This document shows, one piece after another, positions 1 through 8,868 of a DNA stretch of 64,000 nucleotides (positions are counted from its first letter, which is position 1; each line of letters begins with the position of its first letter). This DNA comes from Bartonella sp. AU55XJBT. Its GTDB lineage: Bacteria; Pseudomonadota; Alphaproteobacteria; Rhizobiales; Rhizobiaceae. The stretch is from positions 1-64,000 of the forward strand of contig NZ_JAQITC010000008.1 in the NCBI RefSeq assembly GCF_028618525.1, written 5' to 3'. The notes below the pieces were generated by a model. It worked only from the letters and a program-made list of their open reading frames with translations, was not told where the DNA came from and made no database searches. The position numbers and the translations under genes were made by a program.

Positions 1-15
1 ACACAAGAAACTGTC

Positions 16-239
16 CTATTTGCCCCGCACCCAACGAGACAAAGCAGAACGCACACCAGCATCAGTTTTTTGATTAACTTCATTTTCTACCTCAAAACGG
101 GTCCTTGCCGTCTTTAAAGCATGCTCTGTTTGCTTTTGCCGTTCGCTCTTCTTTCCAAGGTGAAAGGCTTTCGCTAAAGCCACTAAAAAACGGCTAAAGC
201 CGCTAACAGAAGAGACAGATTTCTTTTGAACCAAAGCAT
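16..239 (-). pseudogene. phage spanin-like lysis protein, frameshifted
   Basis: The ATG at 239-237 overlaps the stop of the upstream endolysin (TGATG), typical of a phage lysis cassette. The first codons give a short cationic start and one hydrophobic segment (LLLAALAVF), then hit TAG. The adjacent frame continues with VALAKAFHLGKKSERQ, a charged coiled-coil-like tail and the end SRWVRGK. Adding one T to the six-base run at 185-190 joins both parts into a membrane-anchored, coiled-coil protein shaped like an inner-membrane spanin. The spanin role is inferred from shape and position; the frameshift is seen directly. It is probably inactive unless the run is a sequencing error. Confidence 0.5.
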
Positions 240-680
240 CACAAGCGCTGTTCCTTAAACCGCTTGGCAACAATCACCAGTCCTGTACACGCCGCTAAAA
301 CCATAATCCCTGCTAACGCCCACTGAATCGGTCCATTACCAACCAAAAAGCCTCCAAAGCCTGAACAAGACCCTATAATCGGGGCTAGCGCTTCTACCTT
401 TAACAGTCCTCTTGCCTCACGTGTTTCTACCCTGTGATAGTTCGAAGTAACATAAGAACCTTTTACCCACAAACCGGCTTCGGCTGCTCGACGGTTGGAT
501 AATCCCACAAGAGGCTTCCCCCTACCTTATTCCATTTCTGTAATTCACTAGGAACAGCTTCATAATCCCCTTGATTAAGCTTCTTCAACAACGTTGGCTT
601 ACAAAAAGCTTTCGTGCCTACGTTATAACAAAACGATACCAATGCCGCGAATTGGCAATCCGTTAACGAAACCGTCACCG
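239..680 (-). pseudogene. phage endolysin (GH24 lysozyme) with C-terminal membrane segment, truncated and frameshifted
   Basis: Residues from the 5' part (TDCQFAALVSFCYNVGT) and the 3' part (NRRAAEAGLW) are characteristic of T4-type phage lysozymes that cut peptidoglycan. The frame breaks at a five-base C run (518-522, plus strand); one more base would join KWNKVGG to KPLVGLSNRRAAEAGLW. The N-terminal third, with the catalytic Glu, is missing: homology stops near 680, where an unrelated enolase-like coding fragment begins. The C-terminus carries a hydrophobic segment (WALAGIMVLAACTGLVIVA), an endolysin/holin-like fusion. It is followed with TGATG overlap by the spanin-like gene. Certainly non-functional as read. 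Confidence 0.7.
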
Positions 681-1018
681 ATTCCTATCGTTTTAATAGA
701 TTTTATTAATCCAGAATTAATAATTTTAGCCATTTCAACTTTTTTAAAAAAATCTTCCAACCCAAAGAAATAGCTTAAAGAATTTGAAAAGTGTTTACTT
801 TTATTTATTGATCTTTCATCTACAGATTTTATAAAATCGTCCGGCATTTCTCCGTAACTAGGTGACAATGGCAACTCCATAGCAAAGGGCGAAATAACTT
901 TATCCCGAACAGTAAATAAAATTATTAGTTCTGTTTTTTCAACTAACACACCAGAAGAACTGTGAAAAGAATCCGATAGTTTATATTTATTGGTGTAAAC
1001 TCTGATGCGTATATCCAT
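623..1018 (-). pseudogene. N-terminal fragment of an enolase-superfamily enzyme (dipeptide epimerase / OSBS-like)
   Basis: The first ~90 residues resemble the capping domain of the muconate cycloisomerase/dipeptide epimerase branch: an IRVY strand, a DSFHSSSGVLVEKTELII stretch and then ELPLSPSYGEMPDDFI, where family members have a PLPgysGET-like segment. The catalytic barrel is absent. The reading frame runs into phage endolysin DNA at about 680, so the last ~20 residues (GDGFVNGLPIRG) are endolysin DNA read in another frame. It lies directly downstream of the short radical-SAM gene and was probably the last gene of that operon. Family assignment is by pattern only; an epimerase would fit a peptide-modifying cassette, but that is inference. 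Confidence 0.45.
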
Positions 1019-1612
1019 ATTTTATCTCACAGCCAGAAAAAAAATCCCGTATCATATTTAACTGAAATGTATTCTCGTACTTTTTTCTATTTTCAAAATT
1101 AACTAAAATAAACTCGGGAGTAGCGATACATATTAGAGCTAACACTTCTGCCAAATCGAATCTCTCCGATAAAGTAATCGTCACACTATATGGTACGCTA
1201 TTTTTTTCATACATTCTATGTTACGCACCCACTTTTGTTTATATTTTTTACTGTCTAGATTTCTTATCTCTGAAATAACATCTGTGCCTATTTGTATCCC
1301 TAAAAAGAATGGATTGCTCTTTAATAGCTTCAAATATGGTTGAATATAGATGTGCCCCCCTGTTGCAATCCGAAAATATTTTTTACAAATGAGACACATA
1401 CAAGTATATTTATGAAGTAAATTATTATCGAGCTCAAAAGGCTCTCCACCAGAAAGAATAATAAAATCAGATTTTATGTCATTTATTGTATATAAAGATT
1501 CAGGCAAAGCGTCATCTCCCACCATACATTCCATCGAATACGGACAATGATTGCATCCCGCACTGCAATTTTCATTACAAATTACAATATTATCGCCCAT
1601 GAAATTTCTCAT
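987..1612 (-). pseudogene. short radical-SAM protein, split by a frameshift
   Basis: The N-terminus has the radical-SAM cluster motif CSAGCNHC (Cys16, Cys20, Cys23, CX3CX2C) and the SAM-binding GGEP motif at 55-58, so it should bind a 4Fe-4S cluster and cleave S-adenosylmethionine. The first frame stops after NIECMKKIAYHIV. A second frame (987-1214, NSVPYSVTITLSERFD onward) continues the protein. One extra A in the seven-base run (plus-strand T run 1201-1207) would join them into one protein of about 215 residues, still short for the family. The start overlaps the end of the MFS-kinase gene by 23 bases, implying translational coupling. Substrate unknown; a peptide or amino acid is plausible given the neighbours. 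Confidence 0.6.
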
Positions 1613-3389
1613 TCAAGTTCATATAATCCAATACTAATTGTTTCATGAAAATATTTTGGTATAGACAAAGATCAGAAATTTTTTTAGCTACAAACGCTTT
1701 TATCATTGGGAAAGCTTCATCCTTTGATATAGACAGCAAATGAGAAATATAGTCTACCCGTTCTTCTAAATTGAGAGATAATCTTGGACTGGTAAAAAAT
1801 GTTAAGATATCCAATTCCGGACTGGCTTCTTGACATAAATCCCAATCCACTACCACAAAAGAACTATCAGGAGTAACAATGATATTATCAGGATGTAAAT
1901 CTCCATGTGATAAGATTATATTCTTGCTTAATCGATCTTGAAAGATCTTATTGATTTGATCAATAATCGCCTTTTGATGTAGCAAATCCATTTGGCTCAA
2001 TACAGTACCCCGGATAAACTCCCATTCGACTACTTCATCGCAAAGTGTTATCAAATTTGGTGCAGGATAGAGACTTTGTCGAAAAGAGCCATCCTTGATG
2101 TTTTCATTAATGCACGATGCTTCCGGATAAATTTGCCCATAGCAAAACTCTTGATGCTTGCGTTTCAAGAAATGTTGTTTTGACGATTGTGCATTTTCAG
2201 GCTGTAACCAAATGATTTCTTGTTTTCTGACAAAAATAATTAAAGCAGACACCCCAAAAATCACAGCCATAATCACTGCCAACCACAAATTAGCTTGCCA
2301 GAATGTTGAAAAAACATGACCGTATAAAAAACTGAATGCAAAGGATACAACAGCTGTAATAATGGCTGTAAATGATAAAACAGTCGCGATAGCTTTGCGA
2401 TCAATCAGTGAATTTATAAGAAGAGACGACAGATAAGATCGATAAGCAGATTTAAAAACACATAGCAGTAAAAATCCTAATATAAGAACCGCAATGATTT
2501 GAAATGACATGAGAAAAAAAGCAATGGTTACCATACAACCAATCATTAAGACGGGAAAAATAGGATTTTGAAACTTTGAAAAATACTTCTGAAAGAATAT
2601 ATTGGAACTTGCTGAAAAAAAATTCCCAATGATAAAAATAATCGAAACCAAAATAGCAGGTTGAAATGGCAAAAAATCAGAAAATGCGATAGAAACAGTC
2701 CGATTATTAACCAAAATAGCAAAAGCTGAAACTGCACTTAAAAAAATAAGAGTGAAGCGATAAGGGTTTTTGACTTCTTTACGGCTGGCGCACATAACTG
2801 TGAAAATACTCGGATGAGCGTTGATATGAAAACTATCTAATCCCTTCGTCAGTTTTGAAAACATAAAAATAGCAAAAATTAATGAAAGGACTTGAAAAAT
2901 CACAGGCAATGCAGGATGCACATAATAAAGTATTCCCCCTAAAAAAATAAGTACCGTTGTCACACTATAGGTAACAGCAGCCACTTCGGACTTAACGGAA
3001 AACAGTGTGCGATGCTTTGGTACTATAGAAAAGAGTAAACTATCTTCCGCACCTGAGAAACAAGCAGCTGCTAATGTAATACACAACAAATAAGTGGCGT
3101 AAGCAAAATATGCATAATTGATAAAAAGAGCTAAAAAACCGCAAAGAAAGAAAAACAGCCCAGTATAAATAACGCGCTTACTTCCATAAACATCTGATAA
3201 TAAACCCAAGGGGACTTCTAAGACCAAAGGAAGCAATAAAAAATAACTACCGATTAAAACAATATCCGCTTGCGACAAATGCAATTTTTCCGACAAAAAA
3301 AGTGGTAAAACAGCAACCACTAGAGCAGTAGACTTGCTAACACTATAAATCTTAAATTGCTTAACCTTATCCACAAAATACCTTCCCAC
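1590..3389 (-). CDS. MFS transporter fused to a C-terminal aminoglycoside-phosphotransferase-like domain
   Basis: Residues ~1-390 form about twelve hydrophobic segments of the major facilitator type, with the loop motif GLLSDVYGSKR between helices 2 and 3. The remaining ~200 residues are soluble and carry the kinase motifs LSHGDLHPDNIIV (catalytic loop, around residue 492) and VVVDWDL (metal-binding Asp, around 510), as in the APH/choline kinase fold. The ATP-binding N-lobe is very short. The start is GTG at 3389, inside the end of the upstream radical-SAM gene; the stop lies inside the next radical-SAM gene, so all three look translationally coupled. It may export and phosphorylate, or use the kinase domain to sense, a small product. 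The fusion is unusual; function is inferred. Confidence 0.7.
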   Translation of the reverse strand: MGRYFVDKVKQFKIYSVSKSTALVVAVLPLFLSEKLHLSQADIVLIGSYFLLLPLVLEVPLGLLSDVYGSKRVIYTGLFFFLCGFLALFINYAYFAYATYLLCITLAAACFSGAEDSLLFSIVPKHRTLFSVKSEVAAVTYSVTTVLIFLGGILYYVHPALPVIFQVLSLIFAIFMFSKLTKGLDSFHINAHPSIFTVMCASRKEVKNPYRFTLIFLSAVSAFAILVNNRTVSIAFSDFLPFQPAILVSIIFIIGNFFSASSNIFFQKYFSKFQNPIFPVLMIGCMVTIAFFLMSFQIIAVLILGFLLLCVFKSAYRSYLSSLLINSLIDRKAIATVLSFTAIITAVVSFAFSFLYGHVFSTFWQANLWLAVIMAVIFGVSALIIFVRKQEIIWLQPENAQSSKQHFLKRKHQEFCYGQIYPEASCINENIKDGSFRQSLYPAPNLITLCDEVVEWEFIRGTVLSQMDLLHQKAIIDQINKIFQDRLSKNIILSHGDLHPDNIIVTPDSSFVVVDWDLCQEASPELDILTFFTSPRLSLNLEERVDYISHLLSISKDEAFPMIKAFVAKKISDLCLYQNIFMKQLVLDYMNLNEKFHGR

Positions 3390-4005
3390 GACATCCGCTA
3401 CATGCGCCAGATTCTTTCAAAGATTTTAAAACGCTTTGGGCAGACCAATCTATTGCCTCATAATTTTGTAGATTCCCAAAAGCTTCTGAATAAAAGCAAT
3501 TTTTTAAATCTCCATTATAGTCCAACACCAAGGATGAAAATGGAAATAAACACATTAACGGCGACGAAACGTACGTAGAATTTTCGCCTAAGTAATAATT
3601 AATACAATTTACAAAATTTTGTGACGTCCATGAGATTTTCCTTTCTTGGAACTTTTTATCTATATAAATCTGGAGGGGAGATTCTTTCCTTGATAATTCA
3701 TCTCTCAAATGAAAAAGTGAGGCGTTTGGCGGAAGAGTTTTGTTTCTCAAAGCCTTAGATCGATTCTCTGTATTATTTTTTCTAGAAAAACTAAATGACG
3801 ACGTATCGAGCGTGCTGAATCCGATATAATCGACATCTTTGCTTATACAAAAATCGATAAAATTAATAATATTTTCTAGAATCTCTTTGGTAACTGTCGC
3901 TCTTATTCCTATACTTTGCAGAGGTTGAAGATTTTTAACGGTTTCAATGTTTTTCCACACGCGATCAAATTTATTCGCCCCCCGTATATCATCATAATAT
4001 CCTCC
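3367..4005 (-). pseudogene. radical-SAM/SPASM-like protein, 5' end missing
   Basis: The readable part begins in the middle of a radical-SAM domain: YYDDIRGANKFDRVWKN matches the Y..IRG..FD.VWKNIE segment that follows the SAM-binding strand in peptide-modifying members. The C-terminus has paired cysteines (CSGCRGKVFCG), like the auxiliary-cluster SPASM region, and an earlier PLMCLFPFSSLVLDYNGDLKNCF stretch. The CX3CX2C motif is absent: upstream of about 4005 the frame is closed by stops, and only short related pieces appear in other frames (QYEED near 4000). A GTG at 3960 could start a short protein, but it would lack the essential cluster. It overlaps the MFS-kinase gene by 23 bases. Confidence 0.55.
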
Positions 4006-4653
4006 TCATATTGTTATTGTGTACCTTATTTATATTCAAGACAATTAGTATTTTGTAAAAAGTCTAAGGACCTACAACTTTATAATTGTAAAGTCAATTT
4101 AACTGTATTACGCAATATTCAGTTTGGAAAACAAATTGGCCTATACCGATATAAATCGAAAAACTCTTGTACTCAGCTAATTTCCATTTTAATTATTAAG
4201 TTCATTCAAAAAGTATTATTCCTGATTTCAATGGCTATTTCACTTCAATCACAATAAGAAATATGCAATGCTCTGCTTGATCAAGTAATTTTAAAAAGTT
4301 TTTTTTGGGGCTAAAATAAAGAATAGTTGTTGCGTAAATCAGCTTCTCAGAAGAAAAATTTTTCAATTATTTTGCTGTTTTAATTGTAATTTTGTGAAAT
4401 ACTACTTGCGGTGAAATTACCTTTAAAAGAGGTTCTACTCGACACCAAAATACAAACTTTTATTTCTTATTAAAGATACAATCATATTGATTTATAATGA
4501 TAATTTAGCGTTATTCATATTGGATGAGAGTCCCGAATACCGTAAGATTCTCTCATTCCAAACCTGTTTATCTTGAATCAATCAAAACCACTCGCTTGCA
4601 TGTCATAAGCGGGGCTGGTGTGTGGGTAAAATTTGTATAAGAAAGGAGTAAAA
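4006..4653. other. AT-rich gap with decayed coding remnant and integrase-proximal inverted repeat
   Basis: No intact gene. 4006-4260 probably holds the degraded 5' end of the radical-SAM gene on the minus strand, with many stops in every frame. At 4521-4560 an imperfect inverted repeat (tggatgagag facing ctctcattcca) precedes the integrase remnant. A 19-base word at 4545-4563 recurs with one difference at 36573-36591, before the second integrase remnant. These may be former recombination or termination sites; I cannot tell which. Confidence 0.4.
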
Positions 4654-5370
4654 ATGGTCCTTATGAACCGTCTTAATGCAAGATCTGTCGCAACATTGGG
4701 GGCTGGCAAATAGTGTGATGGTGCCGGCTTGCTTCTTCATAAGCGTAAAGATGGCGGTGCTCAATAGATTTACCGTTATACCATTCACGGTCGGCGCCGC
4801 GAAATGGGATTAGGTGCTTTAAGACATGTCTCTTTAAAACAAGCCCGTGAATTAGCAAACCAATGGCGTGCTGTTTTACGTGAAGGACGTGACCCCATTA
4901 AAGAACGCAACAAACAAAAGCGTGAGGCAATAAGCAATCTTCATATTCATAAAGATCAAGTTGATGGGGATATATGGACAATTCCTGCTGAGAATATGAA
5001 AGGAAAGCGTGATGCTACAACAGAATTTCGCGTGCCTTTATCTTCTGAAGCATTAGACATTCTAAAACAAGCGCGCTCGCTTTCACGCAATGATTTCTTT
5101 TTTTCTGCTAAAGGTCGTGGTCCTCTTAGTGAGTGTTCCATGTCAAAATATATGAAACGTATTGGACTTGAAGCCTGCCCGCATGGGTTTCGCTCTAGTT
5201 TACGCGATTGGCTTGCTGAAACAACCGATGCCCCCTATGAGGTCGCTGAAACCATTCTAAGTCATACGGTAGGCGGCAAAGTAGAGCGTGCTTATCGTCG
5301 TACTGATTATCTAGAACAGCGCCGTGTCTATATGGATAAATGGGCGGCTTATGTCACGGGTCAATCTTAA
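4654..5370 (+). pseudogene. tyrosine-recombinase integrase, nonsense-mutated and internally deleted
   Basis: The ATG at 4654 follows a good ribosome site (aaggag, 4643-4648) and opens a phage-type integrase N-terminus. In-frame TAG codons occur at 4711-4713 and 4765-4767, where an intact copy would read LGAGKYCDGAGL and AQWIYRY. The frame then continues with MGLGALRHVSLKQARELA, but after KQKREA the core-binding domain and half of the catalytic domain are missing. The C-terminal part keeps HGFRSSLRDW (His-x-x-Arg) and ILSHTVGGKVERAYRR, with the distal His and a candidate Tyr nucleophile. Two stops plus a deletion of roughly 120 codons make it a clear pseudogene and mark the edge of an integrated element. 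Confidence 0.85.
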
Positions 5371-5580
5371 GATATGGGGTGCATAACCCCATTATCTGTG
5401 GATAACTTTAGCTCTCTCTTCTCTCATTCTTTCTCAATGAGACTCATAAATTATCACATGAGAAAATGTATAATAAAATATTGTTTTCTATGAATAAAAT
5501 ACCTTAAAAAATGAACCAAAATGTGTTTAATAAATAGGCATGATTTGTTCTCATTTTTTAATATTTGAAAGGATTTTACG

Positions 5581-5781
5581 ATGATAGAAAATGATATTCT
5601 TTTAACAGACCGTGAAAGTGCAAAATTACTTCATATGAGTGTTTCAACATTCCGCCGTCATGTGACCAATGGCTCTCTTCCAAAACCTTTAAAATTTGGT
5701 TTTTTATCCCGTTGGTTACAATCCGATCTTTTGAATGTCATAGAGCAAGCCAAACAGCAACGTTATAGCGACGTCGCATAA
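5581..5781 (+). CDS. AlpA-family phage regulator / excisionase-like HTH protein
   Basis: A 66-residue protein with a MerR-like helix-turn-helix of the AlpA type: LTDRESAKLLHMSVSTFRRH (about 9-28), then GSLPKPLKF and a tryptophan-containing wing (LSRWLQSDLL). Members bind DNA near attachment sites and act as excisionases or regulators of integrase genes. It lies shortly after the integrase remnant and before a primase remnant, the usual order in small integrative elements. The frame is intact, so it may be expressed even though its partners have decayed. It is preceded by a weak purine-rich ribosome site (gaaagga) and followed by a hairpin. Confidence 0.75.
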   Translation: MIENDILLTDRESAKLLHMSVSTFRRHVTNGSLPKPLKFGFLSRWLQSDLLNVIEQAKQQRYSDVA

Positions 5782-5784
5782 AAG

Positions 5785-5818
5785 AAAACCTTGTCACGTA
5801 AGGACGGACAAGGCTTTC
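5785..5818 (+). terminator. hairpin after the AlpA-like gene
   Basis: CCTTGTC and GACAAGG form the stem, flanked by A-rich and T-rich bases (aaa...cttt). It sits immediately after the AlpA-like stop codon, so it is probably a weak intrinsic terminator. A similar sequence block occurs at 28585-28621. Confidence 0.45.
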
Positions 5819-5884
5819 CATTTTCACACGAGGTTTATGAATAGCAGAGTCCGTCCTATGATGCAATCATTATAGGATCAAAAA

Positions 5885-6561
5885 ATGTCTTCTGATACAA
5901 ATGCTCGGGGCATTACACGTGACTTGCGTGGAGTTTGGCATGGGCGTTATGGACTTGCCCGTTGTCCAGCCCATGATGATAGGTTGCCTAGCTTATCCCT
6001 TGCCAATGGACATGATGGGCGTCTTTTACTCACTTGTTATGCTGGCTGCTCTTTTAGAGAGATCATACAAGCGCTTAGAAGAATTGGCTTGCTTGGAAAA
6101 CAAGCCTTTTGGGATAAAGCTTATGATCATACGCTTTCTTTCTCAAAACAGTTTTGTGCTGATCTCAAACGAGTAAAACAGAAAGCAGAAAGAGCAAGAG
6201 AGATTTGGCAACAAAGTCAACCGATCAAAAATACGCTAGCAGAAACCTATTTACGCAAGCGGGGTATTACCTGTGAATTACCTGCTGATTTACGTTTTCA
6301 CGATAAATGTCCACACCCATTAGGAATAACACTGCCCGCGTTGGTAGCGCTTGTTAAGGGGGCTGGCTCTTTTGCCATTCATAGAACCTTTTTACAAGCC
6401 AATGGCTGCAAAACAGATCAGAAACCAGCAGATGATGGGAATCGTAAAGCAGGTTTTACCCTAGCAAAGCGTGCTTATAGGCAAGGCTTTGAAGTCTTTA
6501 TCATGCCATGCAAGAGGCAATAAAAGAAGCTCAACATCTTTATAGACAGTATAACCTCTAA
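5885..6561 (+). pseudogene. phage-type primase (zinc-binding/Toprim) remnant
   Basis: The N-terminus carries a zinc-binding arrangement (ARCPAHDDRLPSLSL then LLTCYAGC) as in the CHC2-like domain of phage/plasmid primases that start DNA replication. A middle segment (TYLRKRGITCELPADLRFH) is typical of the linker in these proteins. The Toprim catalytic core is deleted: after HRTFLQANGCKTDQKPADDG the sequence jumps to LAKRAYRQGFEVFIMP, and the frame then shifts. The original end (MQEAIKEAQHLYRQYNL) is read in another frame and stops at 6561. It lacks the acidic residues needed for catalysis and is non-functional. Confidence 0.7.
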
Positions 6562-6631
6562 GCAGCACTACAATACCTCGTTATAGAAGATCAAGAGTTA
6601 CCACATCTTGTAAGTTCACTAAGAGTTGCTT

Positions 6632-7270
6632 TTAATGCTCTTCAGAAGTACTTTTATTAGAGGTTTTATCTTCACCTTTATCTGAATTTATACTCTTGTA
6701 AATGCAATAGAAAATAAATATTATGACTAATATTAGTCCTACCGTTTCGAGCCAAAAAATTACACACCACATTATAGGTACTGCGCAATAAAATTTAACT
6801 ATAAATTTACTATAGTTTTTAATATCGTTTTCAATATCTCCGTTCCAATGAGCAAGAGTGCGTATGAACGAAAAAACAGAATAGGTAAGCGCTGTCGCAA
6901 AAGACATGGTTGCTATATTCTCGATGTTACGGTAGTCTCCACCACTAGCTTTAATGCTGTTCGTCAAATCCGTAAAAACCCATGTAGTAAGCCATGACAG
7001 AAGCAGTGGTAAAAATAGTGTAGCGCAGTATAAAACTGTTTCTTCCCATGTTTTCAGGTTCGATTTAAGGGCATGAATTGCAATTAATATCATTGCTATG
7101 AACACTATTATTGAACATAATAGAAATCCTAAGGCGTTTGCTCCCAGTACGAGTAGGACAATAAGACCTATCGCTATAGCGCCCATAACTAAATAGCCTA
7201 AACCTTCCAGTATAATTCCAATAAATGGGATTAATAGTAGAATACACAAGATAATTAATACGATTGTCAT
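6632..7270 (-). CDS. hypothetical multi-pass membrane protein
   Basis: A 212-residue protein with at least five hydrophobic segments: two or three in the first 70 residues (VLIILCILLLIPFIGIIL and FLLCSIIVFIAMILIAI among them), one at about 80-100, one at about 125-140, and one at about 165-190 (LETVGLILVIIFIFYCIY). It ends in a charged tail (DKGEDKTSNKSTSEEH). I do not recognise a family. It is transcribed against its neighbours and sits between two halves of a decayed replication module, so it may be a cargo or superinfection-exclusion type gene; that is only a guess from position. Confidence 0.5.
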   Translation of the reverse strand: MTIVLIILCILLLIPFIGIILEGLGYLVMGAIAIGLIVLLVLGANALGFLLCSIIVFIAMILIAIHALKSNLKTWEETVLYCATLFLPLLLSWLTTWVFTDLTNSIKASGGDYRNIENIATMSFATALTYSVFSFIRTLAHWNGDIENDIKNYSKFIVKFYCAVPIMWCVIFWLETVGLILVIIFIFYCIYKSINSDKGEDKTSNKSTSEEH

Positions 7271-7436
7271 GTTTATTACTTTTTAACTAGTTCTATTGGA
7301 AATATCGTCTAACAGATTCCCTTTAAAATTATCAATATGTGTTATTTTTGTGTTAAGAAAGTGATGCAAATCGTATTTAATGACATCGCTGTACTTAGGT
7401 GTATTGTATCTAAATGAGGGTAGGATACAGTTAAAA

Positions 7437-7462
7437 TCCCCGCAAATGCGGGGTTTTTTTAT
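7437..7462 (+). terminator. intrinsic terminator
   Basis: ccccgc and gcgggg form a tight GC stem with the loop aaat, followed by seven T residues. It lies just upstream of the DUF3987-like remnant and would end transcription arriving from the left on the plus strand. Confidence 0.75.
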
Positions 7463-7481
7463 TATCTGGAGGGAGGAATTT

Positions 7482-8287
7482 ATGACATCAGAAAACACAC
7501 AAAAGGTTTTACAACCGACCAAAAAGCCTCTGCCTCCTAATGCTAGAAAAGAGCGTGTTAAAGGGGTAGAATTATTCCCATTATTCAAGCCATGCACCAT
7601 GGAACCAATAATGACGGTTTATTGTAACGGTTTCAAATGCTGGTCTTTCCCGATGAACTAAAAGAGCAGTTATGGATTGATAGACCTCCCAATCAAGAGG
7701 ACTGGCAAAAGTATGAAAGCGTTTTTCGCTCTTTTCGTGATAAACGATTAGGTTCTCCCGAACAGCCGCTGATCATGCGTTTTATGCCAAAAGCACAAGA
7801 GAAATTTTATGAATGGCTAGAAAATCTTCACAGAGAGGCAAAAGGAGGTCATTTCTCAGAAAGCTTACAAGCGCATCTTTTGAAAATGGATAAAACCATA
7901 CCAACCCTTGCGTTGATTTTTGAATTGAGTGAAGGCGGGCGTTTTGAAATCAATAGAGATGCCCTTGAGAGAGCTTTGTGTTGGGAAAAATATCTGATAA
8001 GCCATGTCAAAAGGCTCTATGCGGCGGGGAATACATTAACAGCAGAGCGTGCAAAATTGATTGTCGAACGCTGTGATTGTTTACCCGATGGTTTTACTTC
8101 ACGTGATGTTTATAAACGTGATTGGAAATGTTTAAAGGACAATGGAGCCGTTAAGCAAGCTTTAGAGCTTTTATGCCGTTGTAACTATATTCGTGAAATC
8201 TCTGAAAACAATAACTCCCAAGGCGGTCGACCTACCATACATTATGAATGGCATCCTTTAGTGAAAAGTCATAAGACACCACAATGA
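7482..8287 (+). pseudogene. DUF3987-like phage replication protein, deleted and interrupted
   Basis: The ATG at 7482 follows a strong ribosome site (ggaggga). The first ~30 codons (MTSENTQKVLQPTKKPLPP) look like the native start, but the central ATPase-like region is gone. The frame is then lost around ELFP (7570-7585), and the next matching frame has a TAA where RFQMLVFPDE should be preceded by a glutamine (LL-stop-RF). From about 7637 the C-terminal region is open and preserved (FPDELKEQLWIDRPPNQ to GGRPTIHYEWHP). This type of protein follows the primase in small integrative elements. A truncated C-terminal protein from 7637 could be made, but no function is expected. Confidence 0.6.
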
Positions 8288-8868
8288 ACAATTTTAAATT
8301 CCGATAAAGCATCTAACTTTGTAGTCATAAAATAAACCTTCAAAGTACTCCCCACTCTATTGGTTTTGGAGGTTTAGGGGGTTTTGGGTGTTCTTTTTAC
8401 ACCCCCCTTTATATATTTTTTAGTCAAAAATAAAAGTTATTATATTTCAATAAGTTAATGTTTTAAATAAACAACCTATATTAAACACAACACATAAATA
8501 CAATCTTTAATATATATTTAAGAGGGTTTTGTAGGTGTTTTGGGGGTTTTAAAAACCGACAAAACCTATCTATTAAAGTCACTCATAAAACCTATCAAAA
8601 TACTCATTATGATGTTTTAAAAGCCCATAGTGTATTTGTTTTGATTGACAGGTCAAATAAATAGCAAATTTCACTATTGTGCTGATCTAACCATGCGTCA
8701 TAGGCTGTGGATAAATAGCCTTTTAAAGCCCCTTTTGAAAAAATTTATCCATTTTTATGCATTTTTCTGCATTTTTTCTCATTTCTCTCAAAATGGATTT
8801 AATACGCTTCATTTTGATTCTTTTGAAAAGAATTAAACACATTATAAAAAAATGGGCTCTGTTATAAT
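8288..8868. other. gene-free stretch upstream of the restriction enzyme
   Basis: No convincing gene. It contains one copy of the repeat family described separately (8340-8575) and, at 8640-8868, AT-rich DNA with short poly-T tracts leading to the start codon of the Type ISP gene. Any promoter for that gene should lie here, but I cannot place -35/-10 boxes with confidence. Confidence 0.5.
8340..8575 (+). repeat. dispersed ~200-bp repeat, copy 1
   Basis: A core of AT-rich sequence containing ttatatttcaataagttaa and aaacaacctatatt is flanked by G-rich edges (ggtgttctttttacacccc on the left, ggtgttttgggggtttt on the right). The same core and edge pattern recurs at 14165-14400, 14580-14765, 26525-26725 and 26820-27035, in both orientations. 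Confidence 0.7.

Noticed and set aside
8645..8836. 63-codon open frame upstream of the restriction enzyme
   Set aside because: Low-complexity Phe/His-rich product from poly-T DNA; probably chance.
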